Below, one piece after another: positions 1-4,893 of a DNA stretch of 5,554 bases. The stretch is from positions 1-5,554 of the forward strand of contig CAZMLU010000084.1 in the NCBI GenBank assembly GCA_964567295.1, in the 5' to 3' direction. This DNA comes from SLJK01 sp964567295. GTDB lineage: Bacteria > Bacillota > Dethiobacteria > DTU022 > UBA8154. The notes under the pieces are model-generated. The model searched no databases. It was not told the origin of the DNA and saw nothing but the letters and a program-made list of their open reading frames with translations. Each line of letters begins with the position of its first letter. Position 1 is the first letter of the stretch. The position numbers were made by a program, and so were the translations under genes.

Positions 1-270
1 ACTATCAGTATGCCCGGCTAAGGCTGTGACGTCTTTGCGTTCTTCTTCCCGTCACCTTACCCTTCAAAGCTTTTCCGGGCATCACCTTTCAATTTTACCC
101 CGCACGGGAGCTGGATCTGTATCTGCCCGTTCCACTGCTTTCCCAATCAAACAGGAGAGCATCCTCCTGCCTTCTTTTGCCTCCTTCTGCTATCTCTTGT
201 TTTCTTATTTCGCCCCTTGTTTTTGCTTTATCCGCCTTATTTGTGTTGGTTTCGGTTGTTTTTGGGGCTC
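1..270. other. Pyrimidine-rich region with no supported gene
   Basis: The plus strand is strikingly rich in C and T, above all between 140 and 250. A GTG-initiated frame of 84 codons exists at 26-280. It has no ribosome binding site, its product is Ser/Phe/Cys-rich with no recognisable domain, and it runs into the downstream promoter, so I do not call it. On the minus strand only short frames occur. One reads about 26 codons from an ATG near 163 to a TGA that overlaps (TGATG) the ATG of a second frame of about 25 codons ending near 7. I recognise neither product. Apart from the inverted repeats listed separately, I see nothing else here. Confidence 0.4.
11..81. repeat. Nested inverted repeats, possible structured RNA at the left edge
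   Basis: Three nested complementary pairs are visible. TGCCCGG at 11-17 matches CCGGGCA at 75-81, TAAG at 19-22 matches CTTA at 56-59, and GTGACG at 26-31 matches CGTCAC at 50-55. Together they give 17 base pairs around an 18-nt loop (32-49), with a 3-nt bulge (23-25) and a 15-nt unpaired stretch (60-74). Read on the minus strand the loop and flanks are purine-rich, as is common in structured RNAs. Two smaller hairpins follow toward the right: CCC/GGG around the centre of CCCGCACGGG near 99-108, and CAGGAG 152-157 with CTCCTG 164-169. I cannot assign a family. The edge of a group II intron or another minus-strand RNA is possible, but it runs out of the window. Confidence 0.35.
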
Positions 271-271
271 C

Positions 272-300
272 TTGACATAATCTGAATTTTCTGCTATAAA
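272..300 (+). promoter_or_regulatory. Strong sigma-A promoter for cooF
   Basis: A perfect -35 box TTGACA (272-277) is separated by 17 bp from a near-perfect -10 box TATAAA (295-300). An extended -10 TG dinucleotide sits at 292-293. The expected transcription start is about 307, giving a 5' leader of about 68 nt. Such a consensus promoter suggests high basal strength, so any control would have to come from a repressor or from events after initiation. Confidence 0.8.
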
Positions 301-310
301 TGTTAATAAA

Positions 311-337
311 GTATAGAAATATTATAGTATGGAATAT
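311..337 (+). repeat. Two similar AT-rich direct repeats in the cooF leader
   Basis: GTATAGAAATAT (311-322) is followed 16 bp later by GTATGGAATAT (327-337), differing by one substitution and one missing base. They lie just downstream of the predicted transcription start, where a bound repressor would block escape from this very strong promoter. The repeats are short and AT-rich, so chance similarity is possible. No known regulator motif is evident. Confidence 0.25.
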
Positions 338-374
338 AGAAGGTAGGCATTTTTAGATTGAAGGAGGTAGCTGT

Positions 375-992
375 ATGAAAACGGTGTTTGTGCAAACTGA
401 GCGATGTGTTGGTTGTAAGCAGTGCGAGGTTGCCTGCGCGGTAGAGCATTCACAGAGCAAAAACCTTTTTTCGGCTGTATTTGAGGAGCCCAAGCCCAAG
501 CCGCGGATCCAGGTGGGCGCAGGGATCTATATGAATTCCTCCTTCCCTAATAAATGCCGACATTGTAACCCCGCCCCGTGTTTGGCAGTTTGTCCCACTG
601 CGGCTATCAGCCGCACTTCAGATCAAGAGATCGTCCTGATCGATGGCAACAAGTGCATAACCTGCGCCATGTGCGCCATGGTCTGTCCCTTTGATGTTAT
701 CCGCTATTACGAGTCTCCAGAGGCGCTGCAGGGCAAGGTTGTGGCGCTTAAATGTGACCACTGTGTGAGCCGCCAGGAGAAAGGTTTCGAGCCGGCATGC
801 GTCGAGGTTTGCAAGGTTAATGCCCTTCTCTTCGGAGAGATCAATGAGCTGGCGCGAGAAGCGGGATCCCGTCTTGCCATTGCGGTTTCTACTGCCGCCG
901 CCGCTGTGACTCCCGAACCGATGCAGTTGCCCGAGTACTATAAAGCCTGGCGCGACTGGGGAGAGACCGCCTCTAAGCTAGCCGGCCGTTAA
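375..992 (+). CDS. cooF: CooF-type ferredoxin with four [4Fe-4S] clusters, CODH electron-transfer subunit
   Basis: The 205-residue protein is a polyferredoxin of the CooF/HycB/NrfC type. It accepts electrons from CO dehydrogenase and passes them to a partner enzyme in the cytoplasm. Sixteen cysteines form four motifs: C11-x2-C14-x2-C17-x3-C21, C61-x2-C64-x4-C69-x3-C73, C94-x2-C97-x2-C100-x3-C104 and C127-x2-C130-x11-C142-x3-C146. In this family clusters are built by pairing the first motif with the last and the second with the third. No signal peptide or membrane segment is seen. The C-terminal 50 residues are Ala-rich and carry no cysteine. The ATG is fixed by an ideal AAGGAGGT at 361-368, six bases upstream. 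It is the first gene after the strong promoter. cooS follows 178 bp later but beyond an intrinsic terminator. The adjacency to cooS makes CooF more likely than other HycB-like ferredoxins, and the downstream flavoprotein is the probable electron acceptor. Confidence 0.9.
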   Translation: MKTVFVQTERCVGCKQCEVACAVEHSQSKNLFSAVFEEPKPKPRIQVGAGIYMNSSFPNKCRHCNPAPCLAVCPTAAISRTSDQEIVLIDGNKCITCAMCAMVCPFDVIRYYESPEALQGKVVALKCDHCVSRQEKGFEPACVEVCKVNALLFGEINELAREAGSRLAIAVSTAAAAVTPEPMQLPEYYKAWRDWGETASKLAGR

Positions 993-1019
993 ACTGCAGT
1001 TCAAACAAATTACAGTTTA
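990..1019 (+). promoter_or_regulatory. Possible antiterminator stem competing with the cooF-cooS terminator
   Basis: TAAACTG at 990-996, which contains the cooF stop codon, is perfectly complementary over 7 bases to CAGTTTA at 1013-1019. The second segment overlaps the 5' arm of the terminator hairpin (1014-1024), so the two folds exclude each other. The 5' segment also forms part of a 10-bp palindrome, AACTGCAGTT (992-1001). The 7-bp stem is weaker than the 11-bp terminator, so a bound factor or kinetic effect would be needed for it to matter. This is inference from base pairing only. Confidence 0.3.
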
Positions 1020-1044
1020 TGCGGATTGCCGCATAAACTTTTTT
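1014..1044 (+). terminator. Intrinsic terminator between cooF and cooS
   Basis: AGTTTATGCGG (1014-1024) pairs perfectly with CCGCATAAACT (1029-1039) around a 4-nt loop, ATTG. A run of six T (1039-1044) begins at the last base of the stem. This is a textbook rho-independent terminator lying 22 bp after the cooF stop codon. It should lower or condition read-through into cooS, and implies either a separate cooS promoter or regulated read-through. Confidence 0.8.
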
Positions 1045-1089
1045 CCCGGGAGGATAGCTACTCAAGCTGGCACGGCACTTTTTTGAAAA

Positions 1090-1118
1090 TTGACGCTCAC
1101 AAGGGTCGCTGCGTTAAG
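1090..1118 (+). promoter_or_regulatory. Weak candidate promoter for cooS
   Basis: TTGACG (1090-1095) matches five of six -35 bases. It is 17 bp upstream of GTTAAG (1113-1118), which matches only three of six -10 bases. It lies after the terminator and 52 bp before the cooS start, in the right place for an independent cooS promoter. The poor -10 box means it may need an activator or may not be a promoter at all. Confidence 0.3.
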
Positions 1119-1156
1119 AGGTTGTTTTAAAAGTGAATTGTTTCTCGAAATTTATT

Positions 1157-1166
1157 GGAGGAGGAG
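1157..1166 (+). promoter_or_regulatory. Ribosome binding site that fixes the cooS start
   Basis: GGAGGAGGAG ends four bases before the ATG at 1171. The same reading frame is open upstream to a TTG at 1090, but that TTG coincides with a possible -35 box and lacks a ribosome site. The extra 27 residues are basic and Arg-rich and precede the usual start of CODH proteins. The ATG at 1171 is therefore preferred. Confidence 0.85.
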
Positions 1167-1170
1167 AACA

Positions 1171-3090
1171 ATGACTGCGAATTTTGAACAGTGGAGTATT
1201 GCTGAAGATGTGCAGAAGATCTTGCGACATGTAAGCGGTGAGAATATGGAGACTGTTTGGGACCGTTTACATGCACAGGAACCCCAATGTGGGTATTGTT
1301 CGCTGGGGCTTAGTTGTCGTAATTGCGCCATGGGCCCCTGCCGTATAGATCCCTTCGGAGAAGGGCCACAAAAGGGTGTTTGCGGGGCAAATTCCGATGT
1401 GATTGTGGCGCGCAACCTGGCCCGCACTATTGCTGCCGGCGCTGCGGCCCATTCGGACCACGGTCGTGATATCCTGGAGGCCTTTTTCCAGGTCGGTGTC
1501 GGTGAAACGGAGTCATATCGTGTTGCAGATGAGGAGAAGCTCAAGCGTATAGCCGGCGAATACGGTGTAGCCACCGAGGGCAAGCCTTCCCAGGAAATAG
1601 CCAGGGAACTGGCCTGGGAGATGATGGAAGAATTTGGTACCCGTAAAGAGATGCTCACCTTTGTGGGTCGGGCGCCCGCCCCTCGCCAGGAATTATGGAA
1701 AAAACTCGGCATTACTCCCAGAGGAATTGACCGTGAAAATGTGGAGACCTTGCATAGAACTCATATGGGCGTGGACAATGATTACGTTAATATCCTCCTT
1801 CATGCTTTGCGTACCAGCCTTTCCGATGGGTGGGGCGGTTCCATGATCGCCACGGAGGTCTCCGACATCTTGTTCGGAACACCGAGCCCCCTTGTCTCGC
1901 GCGCCAACCTTGGTGTGCTCAAGCCCGAAGAAGTTAATATAGCACTGCATGGTCACAATCCCATGCTTTCCGATGTGATTGTCCAGGCGGCCAGCGATCC
2001 CGAGCTGCAGCAGCTTGCGGAGCAAAAGGGCGCGAAGGGGATCAACCTGGTGGGTCTCTGCTGCACCGGCAACGAACTGCAGATGCGGCGCGGAATACCT
2101 ATGGCCGGTAACCATTTGCTCCAGGAGTTGGTGATTATGACAGGAGCCTTGGATGCCATGGTTGTCGACTACCAGTGCATCATGCCTTCAGTGGTGGAAG
2201 TTGCCAAGTGCTACCATACCAGTGTTATATCTACATTTGATAAGGCCAAATTTACCGGGGCGACCCATATCTCTTTCGATCCGGAGCACGGCATGGAGAT
2301 CGGGAAGAGGATCGTGCGCCAGGGTGTGGAGAATTACGCCAATCGTATTCCCGACCGTGTCCGTATCCCGGACAGCCCGACGGATATGATGGCCGGTTTC
2401 TCCGTGGAGGCCATAGTGGGCGCTCTCGGTGGTAGCCCGGAGCCGCTGGTGGAAGCTATCAAGGCCGGCAAAATACGGGGCGCCGCAGCCGTCGTGGGCT
2501 GCAATAATCCCAAAATCAAACATGATTACGGGCATGTAACGCTGACCAGGCGCCTGATAGAAAACGATATCCTGGTGGTTGTCACGGGATGCAGCGCAGT
2601 CTCCAGTGGTAAAGCAGGGCTCATGATGCCTGAAGCGGCAGACTTGGCCGGCCCAGGATTGAAAGAAGTCTGCAAGAGCCTGGGTATTCCCCCTGTTCTC
2701 CATTTGGGTTCCTGTGTGGATAATACGCGTATCCTGGTGCTGGCAGCGGCCCTGGCCAACTACCTGGGGACGGATATTCATAACCTGCCCCTGGCAGGGG
2801 CGGCACCGGAGTGGTATTCGGAAAAAGCGGTATCCATAGGCGCCTATGTAGTTGCCTCGGGTATTTACACTGTCCTTGGAGTCCAGCCTCCTATCTTCGG
2901 AAGCCCTAACGTGGTGAATCTCCTGGCAGGAGGGCTGGAAGATGTGGTCGGCGCAACATTCGCAGTGGAGCCTGACCCGGAAAAAGCGGCTATTCTTATC
3001 CGTCGCCACCTTGAAAAAAAACGTCAGGGATTGAGTTTAGAAGCTATTAATCCTGATTATATAGCCATGCCCGAACCTCCATCGGCATAA
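1171..3090 (+). CDS. cooS: Ni-Fe carbon monoxide dehydrogenase catalytic subunit CooS
   Basis: The 639-residue protein interconverts CO and CO2 at a Ni-Fe-S C-cluster, as a cytoplasmic homodimer in this family. Its length matches monofunctional CODHs such as Carboxydothermus CODH-II (about 636). Expected C-cluster ligands are present: H262 (in LHGHNP), C298 (in CCTGNE), C336, C444 (in GCNNPK), C474 (in GCSAVSSGK) and C515 (in LGSCVDN). The catalytic acid/base residues H94 (in AHSDHG) and K552 are also present. The B-cluster is C49-x2-C52-x4-C57-x13-C71. The D-cluster motif is altered: C40 is present, the second canonical cysteine is S48, and an extra cysteine, C43, gives C-x2-C. It is followed 40 bp later by the flavoprotein gene with no terminator between. 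No acetyl-CoA synthase or cooC is nearby, so a monofunctional CO-oxidising role is likely. The identification is certain; the exact CODH clade is not. Confidence 0.97.
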   Translation: MTANFEQWSIAEDVQKILRHVSGENMETVWDRLHAQEPQCGYCSLGLSCRNCAMGPCRIDPFGEGPQKGVCGANSDVIVARNLARTIAAGAAAHSDHGRDILEAFFQVGVGETESYRVADEEKLKRIAGEYGVATEGKPSQEIARELAWEMMEEFGTRKEMLTFVGRAPAPRQELWKKLGITPRGIDRENVETLHRTHMGVDNDYVNILLHALRTSLSDGWGGSMIATEVSDILFGTPSPLVSRANLGVLKPEEVNIALHGHNPMLSDVIVQAASDPELQQLAEQKGAKGINLVGLCCTGNELQMRRGIPMAGNHLLQELVIMTGALDAMVVDYQCIMPSVVEVAKCYHTSVISTFDKAKFTGATHISFDPEHGMEIGKRIVRQGVENYANRIPDRVRIPDSPTDMMAGFSVEAIVGALGGSPEPLVEAIKAGKIRGAAAVVGCNNPKIKHDYGHVTLTRRLIENDILVVVTGCSAVSSGKAGLMMPEAADLAGPGLKEVCKSLGIPPVLHLGSCVDNTRILVLAAALANYLGTDIHNLPLAGAAPEWYSEKAVSIGAYVVASGIYTVLGVQPPIFGSPNVVNLLAGGLEDVVGATFAVEPDPEKAAILIRRHLEKKRQGLSLEAINPDYIAMPEPPSA

Positions 3091-3101
3091 ATTTTAAGAG
3101 G

Positions 3102-3116
3102 CAAGGTCCCAAGGTC
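3102..3116 (+). repeat. Short tandem repeat in the cooS-flavoprotein spacer
   Basis: CAAGGTC occurs at 3102-3108 and again at 3110-3116, one base apart. It lies just before the AGAGGAGG ribosome site of the next gene (3118-3125). No hairpin or T-run is present in this 40-bp spacer, so the two genes should share a transcript. The repeat may be accidental. Confidence 0.4.
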
Positions 3117-3130
3117 TAGAGGAGGAAACC

Positions 3131-4420
3131 ATGAAATATGTGATTATAGGCGCCGGCCCCGCCGGTGTCACGGTGGCAGAAACTTTGCGAGAGTATGATG
3201 ACCAGAGCGAGATAGTTATGTTGACTGCCGAGCCCTATCCGCCATATTCACCACCGGCTTTGTTAGAATATTTCTTAACCGGAAACCCCCTCCATTTTTG
3301 GAAGGGTGAAAATTTCCCGGAGCGCTTGGAACTGGACTATCGTTCTGGCAGGCGTGTACTCCAGGTGGTGCCATCCGAAAAAATTTTGCAGTTGGATAAC
3401 GGTGAAAAGCTAGCCTACGAACGGCTTGTTATCGCCTCGGGCGGCAGACTTTATGCGCCCCTCAGCGGTTCCGACAAGGAAGGGATCCACAACTTCAAAT
3501 CTCTGCAGGCCGGCCAGGCCCTGATGGAACGGGTGCGTTCACGGGAAATCCGCACAGCTCTGATAGTAGGGGCAGGTTTTATTGGAGTAGAAGTAGCCTT
3601 AATGCTGCAAAAAATGGGGCTTGAAGTAACGCTGCTCGTCCGTTCCAGGCCTATGCGGGGGATACTGGATCCGGAGACGTCGCAGATCGTCCAGGAGACA
3701 CTTCGATCCCGGGGAGTTAATATTAGGGAAGGCCAGGATGCTGATGCAACAGGCTTTTTCGGCGAGGAGCGCGCTGAAGGTGTGCAGTTGCGTTCCGGGA
3801 AAGAGCTTACAGCCGATCTTTTGGTTGCTGCCACGGGTCTGAAGCCCAACATAGAATTTTTGTCAGATTCGGGGATTGCGACCAATTGGGGGGTCCTTGT
3901 TGATGATTATCTATGCGCCGGTTCACCGGATATTTATGCTGTGGGTGACGTGTCCGAGACCTCAGAGAGGCTTGACGGGGAGCGGGGCAATCTTTATCCT
4001 AACTATCCCAATGCCGTAGAGCAGGGGAGGACGGCCGGTTATAACCTCCTGGGGTGGAGTTTGGTTTACAGTGGGGCAGAAAATATAAACAGCCTCAAGC
4101 ATTTGGGTCTGCCCGTTATGGCGGCCGGCTCCATGGAGGGAGAGGAATTACGTGTTTGCCGAAACGGAAACCTGCGCAAGCTTTGGGTGAAAGAGGGCCG
4201 CCTGGTAGGGTTTCGCCTGGCAGGAGATGTGAGTTGTGCGGGCCTCTTCTTGAATTTGATAAGACGGGCAGTCGATATCTCTGCTATAAAAGAGATTCTG
4301 CTGACCCCCAATTTTAACATTTCTTACTTGATAGGGATGGCGATGACGCCAGGGTTGGATGTTACCCACCCCTTTACGGAAAATCGGCCAGAAAGCCCGG
4401 TTGCTTTAGCGCCGGGATGA
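3131..4420 (+). CDS. FAD/NAD(P)-dependent oxidoreductase, CODH-associated
   Basis: The 429-residue protein belongs to the two-dinucleotide-domain flavoprotein family (NADH oxidase/ferredoxin reductase-like). An N-terminal FAD motif GAGPAG covers residues 7-12, with acidic E34 at the end of the second strand. The NAD(P) motif GAGFIG covers residues 147-152 and is followed by E154. A second FAD contact lies in YAVGD, with D273. A C-terminal domain of about 110 residues follows. The redox cysteine of water-forming NADH oxidases and CoA-disulfide reductases (near residue 42) is absent; the site reads YSPPAL with S40. Peroxide or disulfide chemistry is therefore unlikely and simple electron transfer is favoured. 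After the NAD(P)-domain strand the residues are V170-R171-S172-R173, not an acidic residue, which hints at NADP(H). The start is set by GAGGAGG five bases upstream. It probably receives CO-derived electrons through CooF. A transposon palindrome begins eight bases after the stop. Direction and nucleotide specificity are inferred. Confidence 0.85.
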   Translation: MKYVIIGAGPAGVTVAETLREYDDQSEIVMLTAEPYPPYSPPALLEYFLTGNPLHFWKGENFPERLELDYRSGRRVLQVVPSEKILQLDNGEKLAYERLVIASGGRLYAPLSGSDKEGIHNFKSLQAGQALMERVRSREIRTALIVGAGFIGVEVALMLQKMGLEVTLLVRSRPMRGILDPETSQIVQETLRSRGVNIREGQDADATGFFGEERAEGVQLRSGKELTADLLVAATGLKPNIEFLSDSGIATNWGVLVDDYLCAGSPDIYAVGDVSETSERLDGERGNLYPNYPNAVEQGRTAGYNLLGWSLVYSGAENINSLKHLGLPVMAAGSMEGEELRVCRNGNLRKLWVKEGRLVGFRLAGDVSCAGLFLNLIRRAVDISAIKEILLTPNFNISYLIGMAMTPGLDVTHPFTENRPESPVALAPG

Positions 4421-4427
4421 ATGGACG

Positions 4428-4472
4428 TTTTAGCACAACATATATTGCTTTCATATATATGTTGTGCTAAAA
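4428..4472. repeat. Perfect 18-bp palindrome at the left end of the IS
   Basis: TTTTAGCACAACATATAT (4428-4445) is exactly repeated in inverse at 4455-4472, around a 9-nt loop (4446-4454). IS200/IS605 transposases recognise such hairpins as single-stranded DNA at the element ends. As RNA it could also shield tnpA from transcription entering from the coo genes, as reported for the 5' structure of IS200. The T-run is on the 5' side and A residues follow the 3' arm, so it is not a typical intrinsic terminator on either strand. Confidence 0.85.
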
Positions 4473-4473
4473 T
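4445..4473 (+). promoter_or_regulatory. Predicted tnpA promoter inside the IS palindrome
   Basis: TTGCTT (4445-4450) is separated by 17 bp from TAAAAT (4468-4473). An extended -10 TG lies at 4465-4466. Counting from the -10 box places +1 at about 4480, which is the A of the tnpA ATG. This agrees with the absence of any Shine-Dalgarno sequence before tnpA and suggests a leaderless mRNA. The loop and right arm of the palindrome supply the promoter bases. Confidence 0.45.
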
Positions 4474-4479
4474 ATACTT

Positions 4480-4893
4480 ATGGAACTTAACAAACCAACC
4501 AAAGAATACAACAAAGACAAGCATATGGTGTATAGTTGCCAATATCATGTGATATTTTGTCCTAAATATCGTAGACCGGTTTTAACCGGAAAGATTGAAG
4601 AACGACTAAAAGAAATAATCTACGACAAACAGGAGGAATATCAATACAAGCTGCTGGATATGCAAATCATGCCAGACCATGTGCATCTGTTGCTGGACGT
4701 TAACCCTAAGTTCGGGATCTATCGGGTCGTTAGCTTAATCAAAGGCCATACTTCCAAAACCCTAAGAGATGAATTCCCGGAACTTAAACGGAAACTGCCA
4801 ACACTCTGGACACTCTCACGGTTCGTCTCAACTGTCGGAGCTGTATCGCTGGAAACTGTTATCAAATATATCGAGGAGCAAAAAGGAAAATGA
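4480..4893 (+). CDS. tnpA: IS200/IS605-family Y1 transposase TnpA
   Basis: The 137-residue protein is a complete single-domain HUH endonuclease, within the usual 130-155 residue range. Family landmarks are YHVIFCPKYRRPVL (residues 22-35), the metal-binding H67-V-H69 in MPDHVHLLL, and the C-terminal ETVIKYIEEQ with the likely nucleophilic tyrosine Y130 and Q134. It cuts and rejoins single-stranded DNA at the hairpin ends of the element as a dimer. The ATG gives the normal 10-15 residue lead before the first conserved strand. It has no Shine-Dalgarno sequence and begins seven bases after the palindrome, so leaderless or poor translation is likely. The stop codon overlaps the tnpB start (ATGA at 4890-4893), implying translational coupling. 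All catalytic residues are present, so it may be active. Confidence 0.93.
   Translation: MELNKPTKEYNKDKHMVYSCQYHVIFCPKYRRPVLTGKIEERLKEIIYDKQEEYQYKLLDMQIMPDHVHLLLDVNPKFGIYRVVSLIKGHTSKTLRDEFPELKRKLPTLWTLSRFVSTVGAVSLETVIKYIEEQKGK

Noticed and set aside
26..280. 84-codon GTG-initiated frame on the plus strand
   Set aside because: It has no ribosome binding site, a biased Ser/Phe/Cys composition from pyrimidine-rich DNA, no recognisable domain, and it overlaps the cooF -35 box.
295..330. Rex-type operator near the cooF start (TGTTAA at 301-306)
   Set aside because: Only one half-site is present; the required inverted TTAACA partner is absent.
1090..1170. N-terminal 27-residue extension of CooS from a TTG
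   Set aside because: The ATG at 1171 has a far better ribosome site and gives the normal family length. The extension is Arg-rich and unlike CODH N-termini.
2188..3009. 273-codon open frame on the minus strand inside cooS
   Set aside because: It is a shadow of the cooS coding strand. The product shows no domain, and the plus-strand frame has full catalytic-site conservation.
4417..4470. Short ATG frame overlapping the flavoprotein stop (ATGA) as a small gene
   Set aside because: It has about 17 codons, lacks a ribosome site and is made of transposon palindrome sequence. At most it is the stub of an interrupted gene.
4428..4472. IS palindrome as the terminator of the coo operon
   Set aside because: The stem is AT-rich and followed by A residues on both strands, with the T-run on the wrong side. 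It may slow polymerase but does not fit an intrinsic terminator.
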